Shown: piece by piece, positions 18,181 to 26,124 of the stretch
How positions within the stretch are numbered: the first letter of the stretch is position 1
How the letters are laid out: each line of letters opens with the position of its first letter
Assembly: GCF_016772475.1 (NCBI RefSeq)
Contig: NZ_CP068596.1
Coordinates: 124,001-188,000, forward strand
DNA length: 64,000 bases
Origin: Paenibacillus sonchi
GTDB taxonomy: Bacteria > Bacillota > Bacilli > Paenibacillales > Paenibacillaceae
Direction of reading: 5' to 3'
Notes under the pieces: generated by a model
The model's database searches: none
Told to the model about the DNA's origin: nothing
The model's input: the letters and a program-made list of their open reading frames with translations, nothing else
Program-made: the position numbers and the translations under genes

Positions 18181-18879
18181 ATGAATATAAACTGCGAAGA
18201 TAAAGGGATGAAAATGGTAGTCACTCTCCGCGACAATGCGCTTCCTGTAATCGAAGAGTATCACGATGGAGTCATCATTGGTAAAGGTACATATACGCAT
18301 GAAGCTTATGCTAACGCAGTGCTTCAATCGTTAGACTATGATGCTATTCGAACCCCGGTATTACCGAGAAATACGATTTATTATTCAGAGGGGCCAGCGA
18401 AAATAAATCTATTTTTTGAGATTCCAGCACATTCGCGCAGAGTATATTACCATGAGGCAGTCATTGAGGATGTTTCTTACCCGTCCTTGATATTTGGAGT
18501 GTCTCTGATTACACGAGATGAAAAGAAGGTTGTTCAGGGAGTGTTTATTGCTGCAATTGAAGAGCAATTTAGCATCAGCGAAGAGACAGAGATGTTTTGT
18601 TATCCATTTACCAATGTCTCAGCATCTTCGCACAAGGTGTGCTGGGGTACACAAAAGCTCCCTACTATCGAAAAAATGTCCCAATTATCTTCTATTCCGG
18701 ATCTCTTTTTTAATACTCCAAACTCGGACAGCTATTATTCCGAGTCAATTAATACAAGATTGACTTTTCGTGAACTGATGGAAGAGATAAAAGGGAAATC
18801 GTTTCCGGAGAAATATCTGAAGCCAATAGGTCAAAACTTAAAAGAATGGATACACGAAGTTACTCATTCGATCTATTAA
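18181..18879 (+). CDS. PRTRC protein B-like / prokaryotic E2 family D-like protein
   Basis: 232 residues, ATG directly after the previous stop, with GAGGAGG upstream. The region YPFTNVSASSHKVCWG (about 141-156) matches the pattern around the candidate catalytic Cys in PRTRC protein B, assigned to prokaryotic E2 family D: a P-F-x-N-V-S block followed by V-C-x-G. C154 would be the acceptor Cys and C140 is nearby. The N-terminal half is beta-rich, as expected. With E1-like and Ub/JAMM genes downstream, an E2-type ubiquitin-like transfer role is the best inference. Similarity is by motif and order, not by search. Confidence 0.6.
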   Translation: MNINCEDKGMKMVVTLRDNALPVIEEYHDGVIIGKGTYTHEAYANAVLQSLDYDAIRTPVLPRNTIYYSEGPAKINLFFEIPAHSRRVYYHEAVIEDVSYPSLIFGVSLITRDEKKVVQGVFIAAIEEQFSISEETEMFCYPFTNVSASSHKVCWGTQKLPTIEKMSQLSSIPDLFFNTPNSDSYYSESINTRLTFRELMEEIKGKSFPEKYLKPIGQNLKEWIHEVTHSIY

Positions 18880-18929
18880 ATGATGACCAGTATGTAGGGC
18901 ATTAAATATAACTATTGGAGGAATTGTTC

Positions 18930-20327
18930 ATGACAAATCAAAATCCTGGTGACTTATTCTCGCTCTTTATGCCGAAATCTACAAAGGGTTCTGAATCAGA
19001 TGATCATTCGACGGACCTGAAAAACTTGGGAGATCAGACCCAACAAGGAACGGAAAAATGTATTGGTAACAAGGGAGAGGATTCTAAGAGTCTTGACGGT
19101 CTTTCTGCAACAACTTCATCGGTTGGAGAGGGGAAGTCAGATATTAGTATTGAAGCTTCTGAACTGGAGCAAGGATCCGATTCTACACGATTTGACCATA
19201 CAGATGGAGAGGAACCAGGTGCTGGAAATGTAGTGACAACCAGAAATGAAAATGAGCCTCAATTATTCTCACTTTTTAGAGGTAGAAATGCTGCAAAGTC
19301 TTCTACTTCACAGAATGAGCGAAATGGTTTCAGCTTGATAGGGAGCGGGGATGATCCGGAATGTGAGTGCAAGGAAAGTTCTGATCCTGAGGAGCTAGCA
19401 GATGAAGAGCTTGACGTTTTCGCTGAAGAGGATGAGGTAAGTGAAGAAGATCTTAATAAGTTAGAGCTTGCCGGCAAGAGTAATGTTACGGCGCCAAAAA
19501 GTACCACGTCAAATAGCAAAGGTGAGAAGAAACCTGAGATTAACCGGGGGACATTTATAGCCTACGCTGGAAAAACGATATCAATTACAAAATTATTTAG
19601 TGATGAAGCGTTGCCAACCTTAGAGATGGATACCATACGGAAACGGTTAGAAAAATACTATCCGGAACTTTCCAAACAGCGGACAACTATGGATTGGGAC
19701 GATAAGAAGAATTTAATATGCCCGATCGTAACCAAAGGTAAAAAAGGTTCTTTTTTTTCTGAGGGAATAAAAGGATTCTTCTTTAAATCGAAAGATCTTT
19801 TTGAAAATATGGAATCTATAAATGTCCTAGCGGCAAAGGATGGCTATTATGAAGTTCGCGAGAATCCAATTGGTGTTTTTGTCACTAAAGTCGAAGAAGT
19901 AGAGGAGCTGGAAAACTGCTGCCAGGGCTTTAAATTGGCATTACCAAAGATTCCGAATCAGTTATTTTCTCAATTAATAACCTTTTTTGCGGATTACTCC
20001 ACTGAATTCGAGGTTGAGGTCTTGGGGGTTTTTTACTGGGACAGTTTAAAGCTTGAGTATGTTCTTGATATTCCTACTCAACGGGTTTCGAAGTCCAGAG
20101 TGTTTCCTCAATATAAACAATTTCCGGCACATATCTTTAAGGTCGCCGAGGTGCACTCTCATAACACGATGAGAGCTTATTTTAGCGACATCGATAATGA
20201 GGATGAGGCGGGAACGATGTTATATGGTGTCATCGGGAAGATACAAAAGGCCAAGGAGGTTACCTTTGAGATGGTTGTTCGTGCAGGAGCGGCTCGACAT
20301 TTTATCCCCTCATACCCGATATGTTGA
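18930..20327 (+). CDS. ubiquitin-like + JAMM (PRTRC C-A fusion) protein, 3' end frameshifted
   Basis: 465 residues from the ATG at 18930 (TTGGAGG upstream). Residues 1-200 are acidic, Ser/Glu-rich and probably disordered. Residues about 206-275 resemble the PRTRC C ubiquitin-like domain: a strand pair FIAYAGKTISI, a YYPELSK helix end and a KGKKG stretch. Residues about 285-465 hold a JAMM metallopeptidase motif: HSH, seven residues, then SDID (H409, H411, D422). The frame stops at 20327, but adding one C to the C4 run at 20306-20309 continues it as IPLIPDMLIEGF and on to 20431, right at the ribosome site of the ThiF gene. Role inferred: removal or maturation of a ubiquitin-like tag. Confidence 0.7.
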   Translation: MTNQNPGDLFSLFMPKSTKGSESDDHSTDLKNLGDQTQQGTEKCIGNKGEDSKSLDGLSATTSSVGEGKSDISIEASELEQGSDSTRFDHTDGEEPGAGNVVTTRNENEPQLFSLFRGRNAAKSSTSQNERNGFSLIGSGDDPECECKESSDPEELADEELDVFAEEDEVSEEDLNKLELAGKSNVTAPKSTTSNSKGEKKPEINRGTFIAYAGKTISITKLFSDEALPTLEMDTIRKRLEKYYPELSKQRTTMDWDDKKNLICPIVTKGKKGSFFSEGIKGFFFKSKDLFENMESINVLAAKDGYYEVRENPIGVFVTKVEEVEELENCCQGFKLALPKIPNQLFSQLITFFADYSTEFEVEVLGVFYWDSLKLEYVLDIPTQRVSKSRVFPQYKQFPAHIFKVAEVHSHNTMRAYFSDIDNEDEAGTMLYGVIGKIQKAKEVTFEMVVRAGAARHFIPSYPIC

Positions 20328-20438
20328 TTGAAGGATTTCAGCCAACTCAATCTGCGTATTCCATTTTGGTGGAAGATTACCCGTCAGATTGGCATGAACA
20401 GGTTCAGGTGAAAACACAAAGGATCGTTTAGGAGGAGA

Positions 20439-21290
20439 ATGATGATTCAATTATCCAATTTTCATCCAGAATACACTAAAATTATGTACTACATAGTTTT
20501 GATCGGAAGCGGTGGAACAGGCGGATACGCTGTACAACGCATAACGAAACAGATGAGTGCATTCAGTGATGTTCGCTCATACCTGATGCTTGCAGATCCG
20601 GATGTTATTGAAGAGCGTAACCTTTTACGACAACCCTTTATCACTCGTGATTTGGGGCTCAAAAAATCGGAGGTGTTATCCTCTAGGTATGGCTCTACTT
20701 ACGGATTGAAAATTGGTTCCTCTGCAGAGAAGTATATTGAGTCAGTAGAGGAGCTGGAGAGCTTATTCTCCCATACGAGTTATTTACACTCACAGAGGCA
20801 GTATATTCAGAAAGTATTGATAGGGGCAGTAGATAATGACTTTTCCCGGAAGATCATGAATGATTACTTTAATCATAGTGATGATCTTGTCTATATTGAT
20901 GCAGGGATTGAAGGTATTTACTTGCCTGAGAATGGAGATAAGCAGGAAGATGAATGGACGGATACAGAACTTGAAGATCACTTAGAAAGTGGTTATTCAG
21001 GTCAAGTGGTGGTTGGCCTAAAAAAGAAGGGGGAGGTTATTCTTCAGCCGATTCACGGAATCTACCCCATTGATTCGAATGATCTAATACCTCCATCCCA
21101 TAACTGTGGTTTGGAACCTTCTCAACCTCAACGAATGATTGCGAATGAAATGGCAGCTCTACAGATCAGCATATTAATGAATGAGTTGTTTGCCTCCAAT
21201 TCTATTCGCACACACGTTATTAATTTCAATGCTCAATTGGGAAATTCACGTGCGGAAGCAGCACCGGATGTCCCTCTCCCAATTAATTAA
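20439..21290 (+). CDS. ThiF/E1-like adenylyltransferase of the PRTRC-like operon
   Basis: 283 residues (ATG at 20439, or 20442 with better spacing to TAGGAGG). N-terminal nucleotide-binding loop VLIGSGGTGGYAVQRI, LADPDVIEERNLLRQPF (the acidic and Arg residues that contact ATP in E1/ThiF/MoeB proteins), AVDNDFSR, and a late Cys in SHNCGLEPSQPQRMIANEMAA that fits the active-site position of PRTRC ThiF proteins. Such enzymes adenylate the C terminus of a ubiquitin-like protein. Size matches PRTRC ThiF. It is the last gene of the operon, with a terminator 75 bases later. Confidence 0.8.
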   Translation: MMIQLSNFHPEYTKIMYYIVLIGSGGTGGYAVQRITKQMSAFSDVRSYLMLADPDVIEERNLLRQPFITRDLGLKKSEVLSSRYGSTYGLKIGSSAEKYIESVEELESLFSHTSYLHSQRQYIQKVLIGAVDNDFSRKIMNDYFNHSDDLVYIDAGIEGIYLPENGDKQEDEWTDTELEDHLESGYSGQVVVGLKKKGEVILQPIHGIYPIDSNDLIPPSHNCGLEPSQPQRMIANEMAALQISILMNELFASNSIRTHVINFNAQLGNSRAEAAPDVPLPIN

Positions 21291-21365
21291 GCAGCATTTG
21301 AATATTTTCAATTAACTATGAATATACTGAAATATAAGGCCATCCTGGTATAAAAGCTGCTGCAA

Positions 21366-21410
21366 AAACGAGACTGTACTCTATATTGAGTTACAGTCTT
21401 GTTTTTTTCT
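21366..21410 (+). terminator. terminator of the ubiquitin-like operon
   Basis: AAACGAGACTGTA and TACAGTCTTGTTT form a stem of 13 positions (one G-T pair) followed by T7. It is downstream of the ThiF-like stop. Confidence 0.8.
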
Positions 21411-21484
21411 TAATATCGGTTTGAGTGTCATATGCTGAAATAACCTAATTACTAATGATAGTAAGATAAGTTGTTTCGTATTTA

Positions 21485-21700
21485 TGGGATATCTGAAGGA
21501 AAAAGTGCTCTAATGATCTTTGAGAAGCATGCCCAACTAAAGTATAAATATGGGAATCGAAAACATTAGGCGGAAGGATACTATGTGAGAACCGTGGGTT
21601 TAAATTAAGCCACCATGCAAAATACATTCGTGAACAAGAAGCACCTGACATAGATAAACAGAGTGTAAAAGTGTACGATAACCCATTCGGTTTGCAACAG
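21485..21700 (+). pseudogene. IS200/IS605-family TnpA C-terminal remnant
   Basis: Translated with frame jumps, the stretch reads GKSALMIFEKHAQLKYKYGNR, AEGYYVRTVGLN, KYIREQEAPDIDKQSVKVYD and NPF, which is the C-terminal part of IS200-type TnpA, the single-strand HUH transposase. Stops and shifts interrupt it and the N-terminal catalytic half is missing, so it cannot be active. It marks an old insertion behind the ubiquitin-like operon. Confidence 0.75.
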
Positions 21701-21719
21701 GGGGTTTTACCCCAAGAGC

Positions 21720-21747
21720 AACCCACCCGTTGGACGGGCGGGTTTGA
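21720..21747. terminator. terminator-like hairpin
   Basis: AACCCACCCG (21720-21729) and CGGGCGGGTT (21735-21744) pair with one mismatch, followed by TGATTT. It lies after the TnpA remnant and beyond the stop of the minus-strand XRE gene. Confidence 0.5.
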
Positions 21748-21775
21748 TTTGATGCTGATCGACTAAATGGGGCCT

Positions 21776-22150
21776 TTACTGCTTAGGTTCAGGGGCTTTT
21801 TCCAGATGCTCCGGCTCCAGCAGCTCTTTGAGTATCCGGTAAGCGTGATGCTGTTTTTCATGACTGTGACGCAGCAAGAGCAACACGCTTTCCCACACCC
21901 ATTTCTTGTTGATTAACACTCCCTCTTGTTGTTCATTGTCGAACACTTCATAGACGCTCATGCCAAGGGCAGTCGCGACTTTCTCCAAGGTTTGTATCCG
22001 GACGTCCTTTTCTCCGCGTTCGAGTTGCCCAATGTAGGAGGCAGTCGTACCGCTTTTTTCCGCAAGTTGCTCCTGTGTCCATTTTTGACGGCTTCGATGC
22101 AGCCGGATTTTTGCCCCTATCTGTTCTGCAAATGTTGTCAAGGCTACCAC
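21776..22150 (-). CDS. XRE-family HTH regulator
   Basis: 124 residues. HTH_3 domain at about 10-65 (IRLHRSRQKWTQEQLAEKSG, then SYIGQLERGEKDV), followed by a short helical C-terminal tail. It is divergent from the Alo-like receptor gene and related to the XRE protein at 24023-24385 on the other side of that locus. It probably binds the shared intergenic region, but no operator is evident. Confidence 0.85.
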   Translation of the reverse strand: MVALTTFAEQIGAKIRLHRSRQKWTQEQLAEKSGTTASYIGQLERGEKDVRIQTLEKVATALGMSVYEVFDNEQQEGVLINKKWVWESVLLLLRHSHEKQHHAYRILKELLEPEHLEKAPEPKQ

Positions 22151-22406
22151 AACCTCTCCTTCTTATAAAGTGTAGAGGAATGACAGGAGTCAGTGGAGGA
22201 CTCTATTGCGACTATTTATAAGTAGAGTTGTCGCAATAAAATTTGCATGTTATAATTTCCCATAACGCATTGATCTACAAATAACCTCTCAATCTTCCAG
22301 TGATAATTTTGTCACTTTAATTTAAATATTTTTATTCATCGTTTAACTCTGAATATAACTGGAAGAAAGAGAAGGGAGATCGTTGAAGCGAAGAGGGAGG
22401 GGTATC

Positions 22407-23876
22407 ATGATCGAATGCATTAACCTCAATTCCAATCTTGATCATATGGAGAATAGAGGCTACTCCTTACATACACTCATTGAACATCAACTTCTTCGAC
22501 AAGAGATCACTTTACAGGAGCTGGCAAAGCAGTCCGGGATTAACCGCGGGGTATTAAGCGCGTTTTTTTCACGTCACCGGCCAAAGTCCATGTCCATTCG
22601 TCAACTGGATCAGATCGCCAAAGCCTTGGGACAAGCTGAAGGTTGGTTATATGATGCTTATGTTATGGAATGCTTTACAGACGGCAAGATTCACTGGAAG
22701 CAATTGAAAACCTTCCTGATTCGCTGCGTGGATCTGAAACGGGAGGATTTGATTGCAACCATATTGTCGTTGCTGATGGAGAAGCCGGTCCACACTCAGG
22801 ATGTATTTCTTTTGGCAGAGACGCTGTTTGCTGAGGGGAAGTGGGAAGCTTCGATCCCTTTTTATCGGTTTGTCTGCGATACTGAAATTAAGCAGCATAC
22901 AGAACGTTTGGCCATCAGTCAGTATAAATGGTTTCGGGCGCGGTTGGGGATGGATCTGAAGGCCAACTTTGAAGCGACTGTACAGTTTGCACCTTTCCGA
23001 AATCGACTGGACGAACATCACCAGCTCGATGCACTTCTGCAGATGGCTAATGTGTATTTCACCCTTCAACAATGGGATGAAGTACTGCAAGTCGCAGATG
23101 AAATGCGAGCATTGGTTATTGTTCTGCTCCAACAGCAAAGAGAGCGCGTACGCCGGGGGCTGGTCAAAAGAACACGACTACCCACAGAGCGTCATTTGGT
23201 CGTATACTACGGACAAAGTTACATGCTTAAAGGCAATGCTTTGGTATGGTTGGAACGCTATGAGGAAGCTTTTCCCTTTATTGCCCAGTACCAGGACCTG
23301 AGCTGGTTCGATGAGTTAGACGAAACCGGTTGGCAAGAAGTCAAACGTTTTACTCTGTTTGCCGAGGGAAATCGATTCGATTTGCTCATGCTTCTGGGAC
23401 ATGCCGAGAAGGTGCCAGATTACGTTGATTTTTTGGACAAGAATATGGAAGAGTGGCTACCGGGATTTTTGAGTATAATCACTGCAGCTAATCGGTTTCG
23501 TTTTGATGTAGACGAAGTAATTTTGCATTACACTAAACCGCTGGAGGCGCTTCGACAGCCACAAGTATTGGAGAATCATTCCTACTACCATTCCTCCAGC
23601 TCATTGCGCCGATATACTCTTCTCTGCTGTCAACTGGCCACATATGAACTCGAGCGTGGCAGGTACCACCTTGGGATGGACTGGTTGCTACAAGGGATGA
23701 CTTACTCCATCTCCACAAATAACCGCGATGTGATGTTAACCTGTACGGCCTACATGGATACATACCGGCACAAGGCTGGTCCTGAACATTTGTATGCCTA
23801 TGAATCTCTGATGAAGGAGGTGATCGAAGATGCGAAAACGTCTCATGTCTCTCTTGCTGGCTACAATTCTTGGTAG
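22407..23876 (+). CDS. AloR-like HTH-TPR peptide receptor (RRNPP family)
   Basis: 489 residues. Residues about 20-75 form an XRE helix-turn-helix (ITLQELAKQSGINRGVLSAFF), and the remaining 400 residues are helical repeats of the TPR kind (for example FAEGKWEASIPFYRFV, WDEVLQVADEM). This matches RRNPP quorum-sensing receptors such as NprR, PlcR and the Paenibacillus Alo receptors. The ATG at 22407 has GGGAGGGG upstream; a TTG at 22383 is a possible alternative. The gene overlaps by 47 bases a small exported peptide gene, the typical receptor-signal arrangement. Confidence 0.85.
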   Translation: MIECINLNSNLDHMENRGYSLHTLIEHQLLRQEITLQELAKQSGINRGVLSAFFSRHRPKSMSIRQLDQIAKALGQAEGWLYDAYVMECFTDGKIHWKQLKTFLIRCVDLKREDLIATILSLLMEKPVHTQDVFLLAETLFAEGKWEASIPFYRFVCDTEIKQHTERLAISQYKWFRARLGMDLKANFEATVQFAPFRNRLDEHHQLDALLQMANVYFTLQQWDEVLQVADEMRALVIVLLQQQRERVRRGLVKRTRLPTERHLVVYYGQSYMLKGNALVWLERYEEAFPFIAQYQDLSWFDELDETGWQEVKRFTLFAEGNRFDLLMLLGHAEKVPDYVDFLDKNMEEWLPGFLSIITAANRFRFDVDEVILHYTKPLEALRQPQVLENHSYYHSSSSLRRYTLLCCQLATYELERGRYHLGMDWLLQGMTYSISTNNRDVMLTCTAYMDTYRHKAGPEHLYAYESLMKEVIEDAKTSHVSLAGYNSW

Positions 23877-23967
23877 TGTGCTTATTATCGGATATCTGCA
23901 GCCCGTCCCTCCGGAAGCTAGCCTGACGGCGCTGGTAACACCGCTAACGCATGGGGACGGATCCTAA
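23830..23967 (+). CDS. AloP/Phr-like signal propeptide
   Basis: 45 residues, too short for usual gene calling. AAGGAGG lies nine bases before the ATG. The N terminus MRKRLMSLLLATILGSVLII is a signal-peptide-like charged and hydrophobic stretch; the remainder runs PVPPEASLTALVTPLTHGDGS. Propeptides of RRNPP receptors are exported and trimmed, and the mature signal usually comes from the C terminus, so THGDGS or a nearby fragment is the candidate. I recall a similar His-Gly hexapeptide in a Paenibacillus Alo system. Its reading frame overlaps the receptor gene in another phase. Confidence 0.8.
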   Translation: MRKRLMSLLLATILGSVLIIGYLQPVPPEASLTALVTPLTHGDGS

Positions 23968-23985
23968 AATTGGATAGCAAGTAAT

Positions 23986-24018
23986 AAGCCCTCTGCATTC
24001 AGTTGCCGAGGGCTTTTT
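23986..24018. terminator. terminator after the signal peptide gene
   Basis: AAGCCCTC (23986-23993) and GAGGGCTT (24008-24015), then T tract. It separates the peptide gene from the convergent XRE gene. Confidence 0.75.
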
Positions 24019-24022
24019 CAGT

Positions 24023-24385
24023 TTAATCCTTTCGAAACATTTCTCTTAAGACGAATAACGCTCGGCGCTGATCGTTCACCTCATGAGCTTGCAACAGAAG
24101 GTGGATGGCTAGTAAGTATTCTGTAGTTTCGCTCCCCATGCTGGCCGGCTGCAGCAAATCAAAAAAATCGATCTGCAAGGCGGATGCAATACTTTCAAGC
24201 GTATCCACTGTCATATTTCGTTCTCCCCGCTCCAATGCTCCAATATAAGAGAAGGAAGTCCCCACGCGTTCGGCCAATTGCTCCTGTGTCCATCCCGCCA
24301 TCTTGCGGTGCAGGCGAATGAGTTCGCCTACCCGCTTTTTCGCTTGTTGTTGCACCATCAGTTTCTGTCTCCTGCCATTCGACAT
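24023..24385 (-). CDS. XRE-family HTH regulator (second copy)
   Basis: 120 residues, ATG with GTGAGGAAC upstream. HTH at about 18-72 (ELIRLHRKMAGWTQEQLAER, SYIGALERGERNM). It resembles the XRE protein at 21776-22150 in the HTH and overall size. The two bracket the receptor-peptide pair, one divergent and one convergent, and may be part of the same regulatory locus. Confidence 0.85.
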   Translation of the reverse strand: MSNGRRQKLMVQQQAKKRVGELIRLHRKMAGWTQEQLAERVGTSFSYIGALERGERNMTVDTLESIASALQIDFFDLLQPASMGSETTEYLLAIHLLLQAHEVNDQRRALFVLREMFRKD

Positions 24386-24600
24386 TGTTCCTCACTAAAA
24401 AAGTGTAAAGAAGGAAGGACAGAGAAGGGAGTATACTATATAATTCATATTATGATAATATTGTCTCCATGAGATTCATTATTTATATTTCTTGCCCCTT
24501 TTGTTCACATATTTGGCACAACTTGAAAATGAATTTTTTCTTGGAGTTCGCTAACCCCAAGTAAAATGGAGAAAAATATAAAATGTGGGAGAAGTTTAGA

Positions 24601-24828
24601 ATGGGATTAATCCATCAGAACATAGAGCGGAAACGGGCGGAGCTGAACCGCTTAGCTGAAAAATATGGAGTGTCGGATCGACAGGTATTGATCAAGTCCC
24701 AGGAATTGGACCGATTGTTAAATGAGTATGAGGTGAAGAAAGACTATTATAAAAGAAAAAAAGAAGTTGGATCCAATAGATGTGAAGTCGGGTTTTCGTG
24801 GCGTCTTCGGGTATGCAACAAACAATAA
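24601..24828 (+). CDS. Spo0E-like aspartyl-phosphate phosphatase
   Basis: 75 residues. It contains the Spo0E signature IERKRAELNRLAEKYG and SQELDRLLNEY, with the SQELD catalytic motif. Family members remove phosphate from Spo0A~P and so delay sporulation. The ATG at 24601 has GGGAGAAG upstream; an ATG at 24583 is less likely. The C-terminal 25 residues are basic and not typical, and could be extra sequence. Its place beside an RRNPP receptor is consistent with a sporulation or competence decision module. Confidence 0.85.
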   Translation: MGLIHQNIERKRAELNRLAEKYGVSDRQVLIKSQELDRLLNEYEVKKDYYKRKKEVGSNRCEVGFSWRLRVCNKQ

Positions 24829-24845
24829 ATATGGAAGGAGCGGCT

Positions 24846-25043
24846 ATGTTTATTCCGGTACTGCAACAATTATCCACTTCGGAAACACTATGGCTCATGA
24901 TTTTTCTTGGAATAAATCTGGGATTCATTTTTCTGGTCTTGTGTAGGACCGATGCTCAGGGGAACTCTAAATCAACCTCGAACCCACCTAAAGACGAACT
25001 GGCCAGCGTTTCCCGTCTAGAGGAATCAACTGATGAGCACTAG
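24846..25043 (+). CDS. small single-pass membrane protein
   Basis: 65 residues. The ATG at 24846 follows GGAAGGAGCGGCT. One membrane helix (LWLMIFLGINLGFIFLVL, about 13-30) is followed by a polar, Ser/Glu-rich tail. Family not recognised. It starts 17 bases after the Spo0E-like stop and is likely co-transcribed. Confidence 0.55.
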   Translation: MFIPVLQQLSTSETLWLMIFLGINLGFIFLVLCRTDAQGNSKSTSNPPKDELASVSRLEESTDEH

Positions 25044-25073
25044 GAGAGGACAACCTGGAGCCTATGAAGCATC

Positions 25074-25113
25074 AAAAAGCCCGTCAACCTTCACTGGTCG
25101 GCGGGCTTTTTTT
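25074..25113. terminator. bidirectional terminator
   Basis: AAAAAGCCCG (25074-25083) and CGGGCTTTTT (25102-25111) with T tracts on both strands. It lies between the membrane-protein gene and the convergent integrase. Confidence 0.8.
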
Positions 25114-25129
25114 ATTGCTTTTTTACGGA

Positions 25130-26056
25130 TTAATCATAATTCGGCATGTTCAAACCTTCACACGGATTACAGTTGTCATATGCTGAATTTATATCTATTC
25201 CCCATAGCCTCACATACCTGTCCGTCATTTCAACAGTCGAATGCCCAAGGATTCGGGCTAATGCTATCGAGTTCCCTCCCTTAACAACCCACCTCTTTGC
25301 AAATGTGTGGCGTAGGGTGTGGGGGCTTAACCTAATGAGATTGATCCCGAATGAATTTCCAAGGCACTTCTTAATGTCCCTTAAAGCATCTCTAAAAGTC
25401 GATTGGGCCATTGGATTACCAGTATGCGTTGCCCACAAATATGAATTTTGTTCTACTTGATTTTCTTCTATGTATTTTTGCATGAGGTAAGAAAGTTCAA
25501 AGCCAAATGGAACTTCTCTTTCACGGTCCCCTTTGCCATTAACAGTAACAATACGACGATTGAAGTCAAAATCTATTGGTTTTACAGGAAGTGCCTCACC
25601 TACACGTAATCCAGTACTTGAAATCAAAAATATTAACAGTGCAATTCTTTCCCGCGATGCTTTGCTTATTCGAATTTTCTTAACGGTTTGAAGCACTGCA
25701 TGGAGTTGTTCTTGGCTAAGACTATTGATGACCTTATATCGTGGTCTTGGACGTTTTATCCCTAATGTTAAATGGCATTCAATAACGCCTATCTCATTAA
25801 GGAAGCGTGAGAAGACGGTTAGGAAATCATAGTGCTTAGCTCTGGTTGAGCTCGAAAGCTCTCCACCTGTTTGATAATTGGGCCTTTCAAGCAAGAAAAC
25901 CATGTACTTCCGTGACAACTCAACATTCAGATCTTTAACATCTATTCCTTCTGTATTACAAAATTTCATGAACTCCCTATATCGAGAAGTCCAATATGGT
26001 ATTGTACTTGGTGCCGCGCTTTCTGAACGTACCCAGTTTATGAACTCTACTTCCAA
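25130..26056 (-). CDS. tyrosine recombinase / XerC-D-like integrase
   Basis: 308 residues from a TTG start with a GAGGGAG ribosome site. Core-binding domain at about 1-105; the catalytic domain has R151 in TGLRVGE, K175, HTLRH (H246, R249), H272 in LGHST and Y281. All catalytic residues are present. It is the last gene of a minus-strand set (27721 to 25130) that looks like a small mobile element or phage-derived block. Confidence 0.9.
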   Translation of the reverse strand: MEVEFINWVRSESAAPSTIPYWTSRYREFMKFCNTEGIDVKDLNVELSRKYMVFLLERPNYQTGGELSSSTRAKHYDFLTVFSRFLNEIGVIECHLTLGIKRPRPRYKVINSLSQEQLHAVLQTVKKIRISKASRERIALLIFLISSTGLRVGEALPVKPIDFDFNRRIVTVNGKGDREREVPFGFELSYLMQKYIEENQVEQNSYLWATHTGNPMAQSTFRDALRDIKKCLGNSFGINLIRLSPHTLRHTFAKRWVVKGGNSIALARILGHSTVEMTDRYVRLWGIDINSAYDNCNPCEGLNMPNYD

Positions 26057-26124
26057 AACAATTACACTCCCTCAAATGGAAACACTGCTAGGCATGTACC
26101 GAGCAGTGTTTTTTCTAATTAATC

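Noticed and set aside
21445..21726. Minus-strand small gene
   Set aside because: The plus strand reads as a TnpA remnant, so the minus frame is antisense to it.
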